Position numbers and translations under genes: made by a program. Positions 1 through 8,599 of a stretch of 64,000 nt of DNA are shown piece after piece. The notes beneath the pieces are model-generated. The model saw nothing but the letters and a program-made list of their open reading frames with translations, searched no databases and was not told the DNA's origin. How positions within the stretch are numbered: position 1 is the first letter of the stretch; each line of letters starts with the position of its first letter. The stretch lies in contig NZ_NPJZ01000001.1 of assembly GCF_002245895.1 (NCBI RefSeq), positions 5,616,501 through 5,680,500 on the forward strand. The letters run 5' to 3'. The DNA is from Rhodococcus sp. OK302. GTDB taxonomy: Bacteria > Actinomycetota > Actinomycetes > Mycobacteriales > Mycobacteriaceae.

Positions 1-362
1 GCGCAGAACCCCGCGCCCAAGGCCGAGAGTTTCATTGACACCTCCACGGGCGGCACCGCGGTAGTCGAGTCGGTGAGTTTTCCCAATTCCTCGATCAGGG
101 CCAGGTATTCGTCCACGGTTGCCTGCGCCGCAGTGGTATCGGTGACGTGCTCCCCCAGAAAGTCGACCGAGACGTACCGCCCCTCGTCGAGCAATCGCCT
201 GACCACGGCGATCACGTCGCTGCGCTCGCCGCCGGCAACAAACCGGTTCACCAACTGCCGACTCACAGACGTCGAGGTGATGGCGCGTTCGAACCGAGAG
301 GATCGTGCGGCCGCCAAGATTACCGGTCGCAGCGGATTGGTCAGTACAACAGGCAGTTTCAC
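1..362 (-). CDS. pruB: Proline dehydrogenase, N-terminal part (runs off the left edge)
   Basis: Reading leftwards from a GTG at 362, an open frame continues to the window edge, giving about 120 residues beginning VKLPVVLTNPLRPVI. It is probably the flavin-dependent proline dehydrogenase that oxidises proline to pyrroline-5-carboxylate. The main support is position: its GTG overlaps the TGA of the P5C dehydrogenase gene by four bases (GTGA), and the next enzyme of the pathway lies directly upstream. Later residues (YVSVDFLGEHVTDT, then VEVSMKLSALG) fit the first strands of the PutA-type TIM barrel. The catalytic and FAD-binding C-terminal part is outside the window. Confidence 0.85.
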   Translation of the reverse strand, partial: MKLPVVLTNPLRPVILAAARSSRFERAITSTSVSRQLVNRFVAGGERSDVIAVVRRLLDEGRYVSVDFLGEHVTDTTAAQATVDEYLALIEELGKLTDSTTAVPPVEVSMKLSALGAGFC

Positions 363-2002
363 GGTTCCGGCTCCATGTGCGGATACCGGTAATCCACGGG
401 CGCAACAAACGTTTCTTTCACCGTTCGAGCCGACACCCACCGCATCAAGTTGAGCGGGGAGCCCGCTTTGTCGTTGGTGCCGGACGCACGGGCACCACCG
501 AACGGTTGCTGCCCCACCACTGCCCCGCTGGGCTTGTCGTTGACGTAGAAATTTCCGGCCGTAAATCGCAAAGCATCTGTTGCCTGCGCTACGGCACCGC
601 GAACTGTGGCAAATATCGATCCGGTCAGTGCATACGGGGCCGCGGAATCTGCTTCCGACAGGATCCGCGCAAATGCGTCCGGTGCGTTGTCGTCGTAGAC
701 ATGAATCGAGAGGATCGGCCCGAAGTACTCCGTCGTCATCGCCTCGTCGCGTGGATCGTCCACCAGCAATACCGTGGGGCGAACAAAATAGCCGACACTG
801 TCGTCGGATTTTCCGCCGACAACAACGTCGATGCCCGGCGTTGCGTGAGCCCGCCCGATTGCCGCCACGCTCTTGTCGAATGCCCGACGATCAATGACTG
901 CGCCCCCGAAGTTCTCGAGATCCGTCACGTCGCCGTAGGTGATTCCGTCCACTTCTTCGAGGAATTCCTCACGCATCACCGCCCACAGACTTCGCGGAAT
1001 GTAGGCACGGGAAGCGGCCGAACACTTCTGACCTTGATATTCGTACGCTCCCCGGATCAGAGCCGTTTTCAGAATCGCAGGATCCGCCGACGGATGAGCA
1101 ACCACAAAGTCCTTTCCGCCGGTCTCCCCCACCAGTCGTGGATAGCCCGCGTAATCCCCGATGTTCGCACCTACCTGCGACCACAAGGACTGGAAAGTTC
1201 GGGTGGAACCGGTGAAGTGAATGCCGGCCAGACGCCGATCCCGCAGTGCCACTGCAGAAATATCCGGCCCGTCCCCGGTCACCAGATTGATCACCCCGGG
1301 CGGCAGTCCGGCTTCTTCGAGCAGTTTCATCGTCCAGTACGCCGCGACCGTCTGCGTGGGCGACGGCTTCCACAGAACAGTGTTTCCCATCAGCGCCGGA
1401 GCAGTCGGGAGGTTGCCCGCAATGGCGGTGAAATTGAACGGCGTAATCGCGTACACAAACCCTTCCAACGGCCGATAGTCCATCCGGTTCCAGACTCCGG
1501 GCGACGACTGCGGCTGCTCAGCCAGGATCTGGCGAGCAAAGTGCACGTTGAATCGCCAGAAGTCCACCAGCTCGCAGGGCGCGTCAATCTCGGCCTGTTG
1601 CACCGACTTCGACTGGCCCAGCATGGTTGCTGCCGCGATTCGTTCACGCCACGGACCCGAGAGTAGGTCTGCGGCCCGCAGAATCACCGCAGCTCTGTCG
1701 TCAAACGAAAGTTCACGCCAACCCGGTGCAGCGACTGTCGCCGCGTCGATGGCAACAGCAGCATCCTCACCGGTGCCGTTGCGGAACGTGCCCAGTACAT
1801 GCGCGTGCCGGTGAGGCTCGACGACATCCACAGATACGCCTGCTCCACGCACTTCGGAGCCGCCGATCACGTGCGGGATCTCGATGCGTTCACTGGACAC
1901 ACTGCTCAAGGCCGATCGAAGCCGAGCACGCTCCGGACTGCCCGGCACGTAGGAATGAACCGGTTCATTGACCGGAATCGGAACTGCGGTAACGCCGTCC
2001 AT
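359..2002 (-). CDS. pruA: L-glutamate gamma-semialdehyde (P5C) dehydrogenase
   Basis: An NAD-dependent aldehyde dehydrogenase of about 547 residues that converts P5C/glutamate semialdehyde to glutamate, the second step of proline catabolism. Visible family marks are AITPFNFTAI near the middle, the cofactor-loop FTGST, the VGETGGKDF strand carrying the general-base Glu, and the nucleophile Cys in QGQKCSAASR. The length fits the roughly 540-residue PruA family. I chose the ATG at 2002 because AAGGAG lies five bases upstream; an in-frame start ten codons earlier has no such site. It is followed by pruB with a GTGA overlap, so the two are translationally coupled. Confidence 0.95.
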   Translation of the reverse strand: MDGVTAVPIPVNEPVHSYVPGSPERARLRSALSSVSSERIEIPHVIGGSEVRGAGVSVDVVEPHRHAHVLGTFRNGTGEDAAVAIDAATVAAPGWRELSFDDRAAVILRAADLLSGPWRERIAAATMLGQSKSVQQAEIDAPCELVDFWRFNVHFARQILAEQPQSSPGVWNRMDYRPLEGFVYAITPFNFTAIAGNLPTAPALMGNTVLWKPSPTQTVAAYWTMKLLEEAGLPPGVINLVTGDGPDISAVALRDRRLAGIHFTGSTRTFQSLWSQVGANIGDYAGYPRLVGETGGKDFVVAHPSADPAILKTALIRGAYEYQGQKCSAASRAYIPRSLWAVMREEFLEEVDGITYGDVTDLENFGGAVIDRRAFDKSVAAIGRAHATPGIDVVVGGKSDDSVGYFVRPTVLLVDDPRDEAMTTEYFGPILSIHVYDDNAPDAFARILSEADSAAPYALTGSIFATVRGAVAQATDALRFTAGNFYVNDKPSGAVVGQQPFGGARASGTNDKAGSPLNLMRWVSARTVKETFVAPVDYRYPHMEPEP

Positions 2003-2114
2003 GTTGACTCCTTGACCCGTGAGGACCTCCATTCAGGCTAACCCGACGCGTGAGAGAACGCAGCGCTCGCTAGTGTGCGGATACACCCGCTTCGCTCGAA
2101 TCGAAGGATGGCAC

Positions 2115-2891
2115 ATGACGACACTCAACGAACTGCTCGCGAAAATCGGCACCCAGTCCATCGAGATCATCGACCTCACGGCCCCGTTGAGTTCCACGAC
2201 CCCGGTGCTGTCATTGCCGGAGCCGTTCGCGAACACGATCGCCGCAACACTCGAACCTGTGAGCAATTTCGACGACGACGGCCCGATGTGGAGTTGGAAT
2301 AACCTGCACACCGGCGAGCACACCGGCACCCACCTGGACGCGCCGACGCATTGGGTGAGCGGCCGCGACGGTCTCAGCGTCGATCAGATTCCGCCCAATC
2401 GGTTGATCGGCCCGGTAGCCGTCATCGACGTCACCGCCCAGGTGGAGCAAGACCCGGACTTCTTGCTCGAACCCGAGCACATCGAGGCGTGGGAAGCGGA
2501 GAACGGCCCGCTGCCCGAGGGCGCGTGGCTGATTCTGCGCACCGGGTGGGGCTCGCGGGCCGGGAATCCGGAAAGCTTTGCCAACGCCGACGACAACGGT
2601 CCGCACACCCCGGGAATTTCGTCGGCTGCAGCCAAATTGCTGGCCGAATCGAGTCCCATCACCGGCTTCGGCGTGGAGACGGTCGGAATCGACGCGGGTG
2701 GCGCCGGCGGTTTCGAGCCGATGTTCCCGGCGCATTACTACCTGCTCGGCAACGACAAATACGGACTCACACAGTTGCAGAACGTCGACAAACTGCCGAC
2801 CCTCGGCGCCGTGCTGGTGGTCTCACCGCTGCCGATCGTCGGCGGAACCGGCAGTCCGGCACGCGTATTCGCCTTCGTGGAGCACTCATGA
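2115..2891 (+). CDS. Cyclase family protein (kynurenine formamidase-like metal hydrolase)
   Basis: A 258-residue protein with the cyclase-family metal-binding signature HTGTHLDAPTHW around residues 68-79, the motif that binds the metal in KynB-type formamidases and related hydrolases. Additional family stretches are IDLTAPLSSTTPV near the N-terminus and GFGVETVGIDAGG towards the C-terminus. The substrate cannot be read from the sequence. The stop overlaps the start of the next gene (ATGA) and that gene encodes a ThDP enzyme, so the two probably work on one small catabolic pathway. The start at 2115 follows GAAGGATGGCAC, a weak ribosome site; longer N-terminal extensions are possible but look non-coding. 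Confidence 0.85.
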   Translation: MTTLNELLAKIGTQSIEIIDLTAPLSSTTPVLSLPEPFANTIAATLEPVSNFDDDGPMWSWNNLHTGEHTGTHLDAPTHWVSGRDGLSVDQIPPNRLIGPVAVIDVTAQVEQDPDFLLEPEHIEAWEAENGPLPEGAWLILRTGWGSRAGNPESFANADDNGPHTPGISSAAAKLLAESSPITGFGVETVGIDAGGAGGFEPMFPAHYYLLGNDKYGLTQLQNVDKLPTLGAVLVVSPLPIVGGTGSPARVFAFVEHS

Positions 2892-4534
2892 ACAACTCGG
2901 TTGCCGACGTCGTCGGACGCACCCTCGCAGAACTCGGTGTCGGGTACGCATTCGGCGTAGTCGGCAGCGGTAACTTCACCGTCACCAATGCGCTACGGCG
3001 GCACGGAGTTCAATTTGCTGCAGCCCGCCACGAAGGCGGGGCTGCCACGATGGCCGACGCCTACTCGCGGATGTCTGGAACCGTCGCCGTAGTCACCACG
3101 CATCAAGGTTGCGGTCTGACCAATGCGTTGACCGGCATCACCGAAGCTGCGAAGAGTCGGACACCGTTGATCGTGCTGACTGCCGATACCGCCGGCGCCG
3201 CAGTACAATCCAATTTCAAGATCGACCAGGACGCCCTCGCGCGTAGCGTCGGCGCGGTTGCCGAGCGAGTGCACAGCGCGGAGTCCGCTGTCGCCGATAC
3301 CGTCCGCGCGTATCGCACTGCAGTGTCCGAACGACGCACGGTTGTATTGAATCTTCCGCTCGATGTTCAAGATCAGAGCGCTGCCGCCTCGGCAACCTTG
3401 CCGAAAATACCGGCACCCCAAAATATTCGGCCCGATTCCGATACCTTGGAGCAGTTTCTCACCCTGCTGGCCGCTGCGCAGCGCCCCGTATTCGTTGCCG
3501 GCCGTGGTGCCCGCGACGCCGGGCCGGAGATTTCAGAACTCGCCCGTCGTACGGGGGCATTGGTCGCAACTTCTGCTGTGGCCAACGGATTGTTCGAATC
3601 GGATCCGTTCTCGCTCGGCATCTCCGGAGGGTTCTCCTCGCCGCACAGTGCGAAGTTGATCGCGGGCGCCGACCTCGTGGTCGGGTGGGGTTGTGCCTTG
3701 AACATGTGGACTATGCGGCAGGGCACCCTGATCGGCGCCGACGCTGTAGTTGTGCAAATCGATGTGGATGTCTCGGCGCTGGGCGCCCACCGGCCGATCG
3801 ATCTGGGCATCATCGGCGACAGTGCCGCCACTGCTACCGATGTGTTGGAGGCCCTGGACAAAGTCCCGACCCGAATCGGCTACCGCACCGAGAGTGTGAG
3901 TGATTCGATTGCATCGCAGTCGAAGTGGAGAACCGTACCCTTTGACGACCTCTCCACCGAGACCACGATCGACCCCCGCGCACTGTCAATCCAGCTCGAC
4001 ACAATTCTCCCGGCCGAGCGCACCGTATCCGTGGATTCCGGAAACTTCATGGGCTACCCGAGCGCTTATCTGACGGTGCCCGATCACTTCGGGTTCTGCT
4101 TCACGCAGGCCTTCCAATCCATCGGTCTCGGCCTGGCCTCCGCGATCGGGACTGCGTTGGCGCAACCTGATCGTCTACCCGTCGCAGCCCTCGGCGACGG
4201 CGGTTTCCTGATGGGCATTTCGGAACTCGAAACCGTTGTCCGCCTGAAACTTCCCCTGGTGATCGTGATCTACAACGACAGCGCCTACGGTGCCGAGGTC
4301 CATCACTTCACGGCTCCCGAGATGGACCGTTCGATAGTGACCTTCCCGGAAACCGACCTCGCGGCAATCGCCCGCGGTTACGGCGCCGAAGGTGTCACCG
4401 TCCGCACCTCGGAAGATCTTGATGCGGTACGCAACTGGGTAGACGGCTCACGTGATCGACCCCTCGTCATTGATGCGAAGGTCAGCAGCGACGGTGGATC
4501 CTGGTGGTTGGCGGAGGCGTTCAAGGGCCATTGA
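2888..4534 (+). CDS. Thiamine diphosphate-dependent enzyme, acetolactate synthase/benzoylformate decarboxylase-like
   Basis: A 548-residue member of the ThDP superfamily. The N-terminal PYR domain shows the catalytic Glu in AARHEGGAATMADAYSR. A central FAD/transhydrogenase-like domain follows, and the C-terminal PP domain carries the GDGGFLMGISELE...YNDSAYG metal/ThDP motif. In this superfamily such proteins are 2-keto acid decarboxylases, carboligases or acetolactate synthases. There is no small regulatory subunit nearby, and genuine ilvB is normally linked to ilvN/ilvC, so a catabolic decarboxylase or carboligase is more likely. It is coupled to the cyclase gene by an ATGA overlap and converges with the following lipoprotein gene with a 14-bp overlap. 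Confidence 0.9.
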   Translation: MNNSVADVVGRTLAELGVGYAFGVVGSGNFTVTNALRRHGVQFAAARHEGGAATMADAYSRMSGTVAVVTTHQGCGLTNALTGITEAAKSRTPLIVLTADTAGAAVQSNFKIDQDALARSVGAVAERVHSAESAVADTVRAYRTAVSERRTVVLNLPLDVQDQSAAASATLPKIPAPQNIRPDSDTLEQFLTLLAAAQRPVFVAGRGARDAGPEISELARRTGALVATSAVANGLFESDPFSLGISGGFSSPHSAKLIAGADLVVGWGCALNMWTMRQGTLIGADAVVVQIDVDVSALGAHRPIDLGIIGDSAATATDVLEALDKVPTRIGYRTESVSDSIASQSKWRTVPFDDLSTETTIDPRALSIQLDTILPAERTVSVDSGNFMGYPSAYLTVPDHFGFCFTQAFQSIGLGLASAIGTALAQPDRLPVAALGDGGFLMGISELETVVRLKLPLVIVIYNDSAYGAEVHHFTAPEMDRSIVTFPETDLAAIARGYGAEGVTVRTSEDLDAVRNWVDGSRDRPLVIDAKVSSDGGSWWLAEAFKGH

Positions 4535-5075
4535 AAAGCGGGGCTTGGTGGATCACCTCGGCGGTGACATCTCCACTCTCGAGGCGGCTCAGTTGCGCTG
4601 CGGCTGCGCCATAAGTGCCCAGGTGAATGGTCTGATCCGAGTAGCCGATGCCGTCAGCGTCATAGTAGAAGCCGAGGCTCCCCCACGGTGCGTAATAGAT
4701 GAGATCTCCGTTCTCGGGGTCGGATTCAGACGAGCGGTCTGTCTCCAGTTTCCGGGGCAGACGGCTGACCTTCTCCCGGCCTGCGAATTCTTCGACCGAC
4801 AAGGTCAGTGGAAGTATCGTGAGGAAGTCACGGGCAGTGGGATTATCGGATTCGATCGTGACGTCGATTGCAGTATCACCCGAGGTGAAGCGCACGACGG
4901 TCCCTTCGGCCCTGCCCACCTCGATTGCCGGGTCGGCAGAACTGCTCGCGGACGAAGAAAGCGATGCGGCAGCCGGAATCGTCGAATTCGGGGTGGAGTG
5001 TTCAACCGATGTCGTGCATCCGGTGACGGCCAACACGATTGCCACTGTTCCGGCGATGACAAACTTCTGTCGCAT
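4521..5075 (-). CDS. Lipoprotein with cyclophilin-like fold domain
   Basis: A 184-residue protein with a lipoprotein signal peptide: MRQK start, hydrophobic stretch, then lipobox AVTGC with the Cys at about residue 20. A Ser-rich linker follows. The C-terminal part (EEFAGREK, LIYYAPWGSLGFYYD, then a Gly/Leu-rich end) matches the pattern of the cyclophilin_like2 family, small beta-barrel proteins whose substrate is unknown. It is probably anchored on the outer face of the plasma membrane. It is a single gene on the minus strand, converging on the ThDP enzyme. The domain assignment rests on motif memory only. Confidence 0.8.
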   Translation of the reverse strand: MRQKFVIAGTVAIVLAVTGCTTSVEHSTPNSTIPAAASLSSSASSSADPAIEVGRAEGTVVRFTSGDTAIDVTIESDNPTARDFLTILPLTLSVEEFAGREKVSRLPRKLETDRSSESDPENGDLIYYAPWGSLGFYYDADGIGYSDQTIHLGTYGAAAAQLSRLESGDVTAEVIHQAPLFNGP

Positions 5076-5111
5076 GGGTTCCTTCTATCTCGATCGCAGT
5101 TCGCACGGGGT

Positions 5112-6155
5112 CTACCGGATGGTCACGGTGTCGATGACGAACCGGTACCGAACATCGGAGGTAAGGACGCGTTCGTAGGCATCGTTGATCTGATCGGCGG
5201 CGATGAGTTCGGTTTCGGGGGCGATGCCGTGCTCGGCGCAGAAGTCGAGCATTTCCTGGGTCTCTCGAATACCGCCGATCGCTGACCCGGCGAAGGAGCG
5301 GCGCCCCAGGATCAGCGAAAACACGTCCACCGGAAGCGGTTCCGACGGTGCGCCGACGTTCACCAGAGTGCCGTCGAGAGTGAGCAACCGGAGGTAGGCG
5401 CTGATATCGATGTGTGCGCTGACGGTGTTCACGATCAGATCGAAGGTGTCTGCGAGATCGGTGAACGTTGTCGGGTCACTGGTGGCGTAGTAGTGATCTG
5501 CGCCGAGACGCACACCGTCGTCCTTCTTGCTCAGGGTCTGGGACAGGACGGTGACGTCGGCACCGAGCGCGTGTGCGATCTGGACGGCCATGTGGCCGAG
5601 TCCGCCCATCCCCACGATCGCAACTTTCTTGCCGGGGCCGGCGCCCCAGTGTTTGAGTGGTGAGTAGGTGGTGATGCCGGCGCACAGCAGTGGGGCGGCC
5701 GCGGCGAAGTCGATGCTCACCGGAACGCGGAGGACGAAGTTTTCGTCCACAACGACGTGGGTGGAGTATCCGCCCTGGGTGATGGTGCCGTCGCGGTCCA
5801 CGCTGCCGTAGGTCCCGATATTGCCTTCGCGGCAGTACTGCTCTTCGCCGCCACGGCAGTGGACGCATTCGCGGCACGAGTTGACCATGCAGCCGACACC
5901 CACTCGATCACCGACGGCATGCTTGGTGACGGCCGAACCCACTTCGGTGACGATGCCGGCGATTTCGTGGCCGGGAGCGAGGGGGTAGTTCTGGGGACCC
6001 CAGTCGCCGCGGACGGTGTGGATGTCCGAGTGGCAGATTCCGGCGTACTTGATTTCGATGAGCACGTCACTCGGGCCGACGTCGCGGCGTTCGATGTGTG
6101 TTCGGACAAGGGGTTCGGTTGCGGACGGGGCGGCGTAAGCGGTGACGGTGTGCAT
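5112..6155 (-). CDS. Zinc-dependent NAD(P) alcohol dehydrogenase (AdhC/YahK type)
   Basis: A 347-residue medium-chain dehydrogenase. The catalytic zinc ligands are the Cys in GICHSDIHT and the GHE motif near residue 65. The structural zinc lobe is a C-x2-C-x2-C-x7-C cluster ([16 protein letters not shown]), and the Rossmann motif is [12 protein letters not shown]. This arrangement is typical of the cinnamyl-alcohol dehydrogenase/YahK/mycobacterial AdhC group, which reduces a broad range of aldehydes with NADPH. The downstream lipoprotein gene lies 36 bp away on the same strand. The ATG at 6155 is preceded by CACCGGAGATAGATAC, a reasonable ribosome site. Confidence 0.92.
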   Translation of the reverse strand: MHTVTAYAAPSATEPLVRTHIERRDVGPSDVLIEIKYAGICHSDIHTVRGDWGPQNYPLAPGHEIAGIVTEVGSAVTKHAVGDRVGVGCMVNSCRECVHCRGGEEQYCREGNIGTYGSVDRDGTITQGGYSTHVVVDENFVLRVPVSIDFAAAAPLLCAGITTYSPLKHWGAGPGKKVAIVGMGGLGHMAVQIAHALGADVTVLSQTLSKKDDGVRLGADHYYATSDPTTFTDLADTFDLIVNTVSAHIDISAYLRLLTLDGTLVNVGAPSEPLPVDVFSLILGRRSFAGSAIGGIRETQEMLDFCAEHGIAPETELIAADQINDAYERVLTSDVRYRFVIDTVTIR

Positions 6156-6201
6156 GTATCTATCTCCGGTGTGTGGTTGGTCGGATGGGTGTGACGGTGA
6201 T

Positions 6202-7386
6202 CTATCGGGCGGGAAATGCTGCGCGGCGGGCAGTGAAGACGATGGAGACGGCGATTGCGGCGAGCCCGATCATGAGGAAAGGCAAGGCCATTCCGTCGAA
6301 GGTGCTCACGAGTACCGCTCCCAGGACTCCGGCCGAGAAGATGGCGACGTTGAACGCGACCCCGAGCAGAGAGTTGGCGATGTCTGCGTTTTCTCCGCTT
6401 GCTGCGCTGATGGCTGTTTGCAGCTGTGGCGCCGCGCCGCCGAAGGCGACTCCCCAGAGAACAACGGCGACGAGCACCGCAGCGGGCGACTGGCTTCCGA
6501 CAGCGAAAACCGCACCCGCAGTGAGGAAGAGGGAGAGGCTACCCAAAATCAGTGGCCGAGGGACGCGGTCGATGAGGACGCCGGTGATCGCGATGCCGAT
6601 CAGCGCTGAAACCCCGAACACCATCAGAGCCACGTCTACCGAGATCGACACATTCGCGGTCCGTAGATAGGACGCGATGTAGGTGTAGACCGTGTTGTGC
6701 GCCAGCATCCACGCAAAAATGACGACGAGGATGACGGTGACGCCGGGAATGGCAAACACCTGCCCGAGAGGGACGCGTGATTCTGCACGTTGTCCCGGGG
6801 CATCGGGAACGATCGTCAGGGCGAGGACGGCGGTGACAATCGTCAATACGGAGAGAACTCCGAAAGACCAGCGCCAGTCGAATGTCGTACCCAGCCACGA
6901 TCCGAAAGGCGTTCCGATGGCCAAGCCGAGGGGTGTGCCGATCGAAGCAATGGTGAGAGCTCGCCCGGCAAGTTCGGGGGCGGTGATGCGGCGTGCGTAT
7001 CCTGCGAGCATTCCCCACACCAGACCGGAGAAAGCGCCGGCTGCGAACCTCGCGATCAACGTCGCCGCGATATCCGGGGAGAACACGGTGATGGTGTTGG
7101 CGATCAGGAATCCCAGGATGCCGACGAGGAACACCGGTTTGCGTCGCATGCCGCGGGTGAACGCTATCGCCGGGATGGTGAGGACCACGGTACCCAGAGC
7201 GTAGGCACTGACCAGCTGTCCTGCGGCTCCTTCGGAGACGTTCAGGCCGCCCGCAATGTGCGGCAACAGCCCGGCGGGCATGGTTTCGGTGGTGATGAGG
7301 ATGAACCCCATGAGCGCCATGACGAGCAGCGCCTGCAACGGTAGGCGGCCGCTGGGATACGACGAGTCCACAAGCTTGGCCGGCAT
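6202..7386 (-). CDS. MFS transporter, 12-TM drug/sugar efflux (DHA1) type
   Basis: An integral membrane transporter with about twelve hydrophobic segments. MFS marks include the loop-2/3 region [11 protein letters not shown] and the motif-C-like stretch [17 protein letters not shown]. It resembles the AraJ/CmlA/YdhP group of proton-driven exporters. The start is uncertain: the frame stays open to 7512, but upstream codons include rare ATA and CTA, and no start has a good ribosome site. ATG at 7386 gives about 394 residues, the usual family length. It is divergent from an XRE regulator, and the intergenic region contains a strong inverted repeat, so regulation by that neighbour is likely. Confidence 0.88.
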   Translation of the reverse strand: MPAKLVDSSYPSGRLPLQALLVMALMGFILITTETMPAGLLPHIAGGLNVSEGAAGQLVSAYALGTVVLTIPAIAFTRGMRRKPVFLVGILGFLIANTITVFSPDIAATLIARFAAGAFSGLVWGMLAGYARRITAPELAGRALTIASIGTPLGLAIGTPFGSWLGTTFDWRWSFGVLSVLTIVTAVLALTIVPDAPGQRAESRVPLGQVFAIPGVTVILVVIFAWMLAHNTVYTYIASYLRTANVSISVDVALMVFGVSALIGIAITGVLIDRVPRPLILGSLSLFLTAGAVFAVGSQSPAAVLVAVVLWGVAFGGAAPQLQTAISAASGENADIANSLLGVAFNVAIFSAGVLGAVLVSTFDGMALPFLMIGLAAIAVSIVFTARRAAFPAR

Positions 7387-7548
7387 CGGCGTGTGCGGGT
7401 CGACGGAAGCGGATTGCGCTAGCACGCTTATGGTTTCGATCGGTTTGGTCTCTGACTTCAAGGTAGTTTCGTTTCTACTTCGTCGACGGGTCGCAGGCGG
7501 GAGCCTTGGCAATTTCCCTCTTCACCAGCACACCACTCAATGCGCACG

Positions 7549-7592
7549 CGAGGGAGTCCCGGTTGGTGGAGGTACTGCAAGGGACTCCCTCG
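7549..7592. promoter_or_regulatory. Inverted repeat between the MFS gene and the XRE regulator (candidate operator)
   Basis: Two perfect 12-bp arms, CGAGGGAGTCCC at 7549-7560 and GGGACTCCCTCG at 7581-7592, are separated by 20 bp. Each arm contains its own small palindrome, GGGASTCCC, and the two centres are about 29 bp apart (close to three helical turns). That layout suits cooperative binding of two dimers better than a terminator, and no gene ends here. It lies 29 bp upstream of the XRE gene and upstream of the divergent MFS gene. Confidence 0.55.
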
Positions 7593-7620
7593 ACACCGGG
7601 GCCTCGACTACCGTCGACCT

Positions 7621-8517
7621 ATGGACAATCGAGCGGAAGTCCGAGAATTCCTGACCTCGCGTCGTGCCCTGGTCACTCCGGAACAGGTCGGACTCCCAGC
7701 GGGAACCAATCGGCGGGTCGAGGGGCTTCGCCGCAGCGAGGTTGCGACGCTGGCCGGCGTGAGCATCGAGTACTACACACGCATAGAACGCGGCGCGATC
7801 AGCGGCGCCTCACCCGAGGTCCTCGACAGTCTCGCCAAGGCGTTGCGCCTCGACGACGCCGAGCGTGCGCATCTGTTCGATCTTGCCCATGCAGCAAGTC
7901 CCGTGGCCAGGCCGCCGCGGCGCCGCAATTCGAAAACGTGGGTCCCGCACCAGAGTTTGCAGTGGTCCCTCGACGCGATCACCGCCGGCCCCGCATTCGT
8001 CCGCAACGGACGCATGGACATCCTTGCTGTCAACATGCTGGCCCGTGCGTTCTACGGGGACGTCTACGACATGCCGGGCCAGCCGCCGAACATCGCTCGA
8101 TTCACCTTCCTCGACGAGCGGGCACGCGACTTCTACCCGGACTGGGAACTCTTTGCCGAGGTGACGGTCGCCATCTTGCGCACCGAAGCCGCCCGCGACC
8201 CACACAACAAGGAACTTCACGACCTTATCGGTGAGCTCAGCACCCGTTGCGAAGACTTTCGTCGTCGGTGGAGCGCACACAATGTCCGTCACCACGGCAC
8301 CGGTTCCAAGACATTCCACCACCCCGTCGTCGGTGAACTCACCCTCGCGTACGAGGGGCTCGAGATGGCGGCCGAACCCGGCCTGACACTGACCATCTAC
8401 ACCGCAGAGCCGGGCTCCGGATCCGAACAAGCGCTGCGACTGCTCGCCTCATGGGCTGCCAGCGAATATGGTGCTCCGGTTCCCACTTCGCCGGCAAAGG
8501 AATCTACCGGCCACTGA
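7621..8517 (+). CDS. XRE-family regulator with MmyB-like ligand-binding domain
   Basis: A 298-residue DNA-binding protein. The N-terminal helix-turn-helix (about residues 33-58) reads RRSEVATLAGVSIEYYTRIE, the usual form in the MmyB group. The C-terminal two thirds (WSLDAITAGPAFVRNGRMD, then NIARFTFLDERAR) is the MmyB-like PAS-fold domain that in studied relatives binds fatty acids or other small ligands. It is divergent from the MFS exporter, so it probably controls that gene and itself through the inverted repeat in between. The ATG at 7621 was chosen because the conserved domain begins directly after it; in-frame upstream sequence does not look coding. Confidence 0.9.
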   Translation: MDNRAEVREFLTSRRALVTPEQVGLPAGTNRRVEGLRRSEVATLAGVSIEYYTRIERGAISGASPEVLDSLAKALRLDDAERAHLFDLAHAASPVARPPRRRNSKTWVPHQSLQWSLDAITAGPAFVRNGRMDILAVNMLARAFYGDVYDMPGQPPNIARFTFLDERARDFYPDWELFAEVTVAILRTEAARDPHNKELHDLIGELSTRCEDFRRRWSAHNVRHHGTGSKTFHHPVVGELTLAYEGLEMAAEPGLTLTIYTAEPGSGSEQALRLLASWAASEYGAPVPTSPAKESTGH

Positions 8518-8547
8518 CTCCGGTCCACAGTGCCACGGCAAAAAAGA

Positions 8548-8583
8548 ATTGTCCGGCACCTGAAAGTTCAGGTGCCGGACAAT
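8548..8583. terminator. Bidirectional terminator between the XRE gene and dapC
   Basis: A perfect 17-bp stem starting ATTGTCCGGCACCTGAA with a 2-nt AG centre. An A-run lies on the left (8540-8545) and CGTTTT on the right, so it can end transcription from both converging genes. Confidence 0.88.
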
Positions 8584-8599
8584 CGTTTTCGAGAATTGG

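Noticed and set aside
305..1666. Long open frame on the plus strand opposite pruA (453 codons)
   Set aside because: It is antisense to a clearly conserved gene; the composition (Arg/His-rich) is the usual mirror of GC-rich coding sequence.
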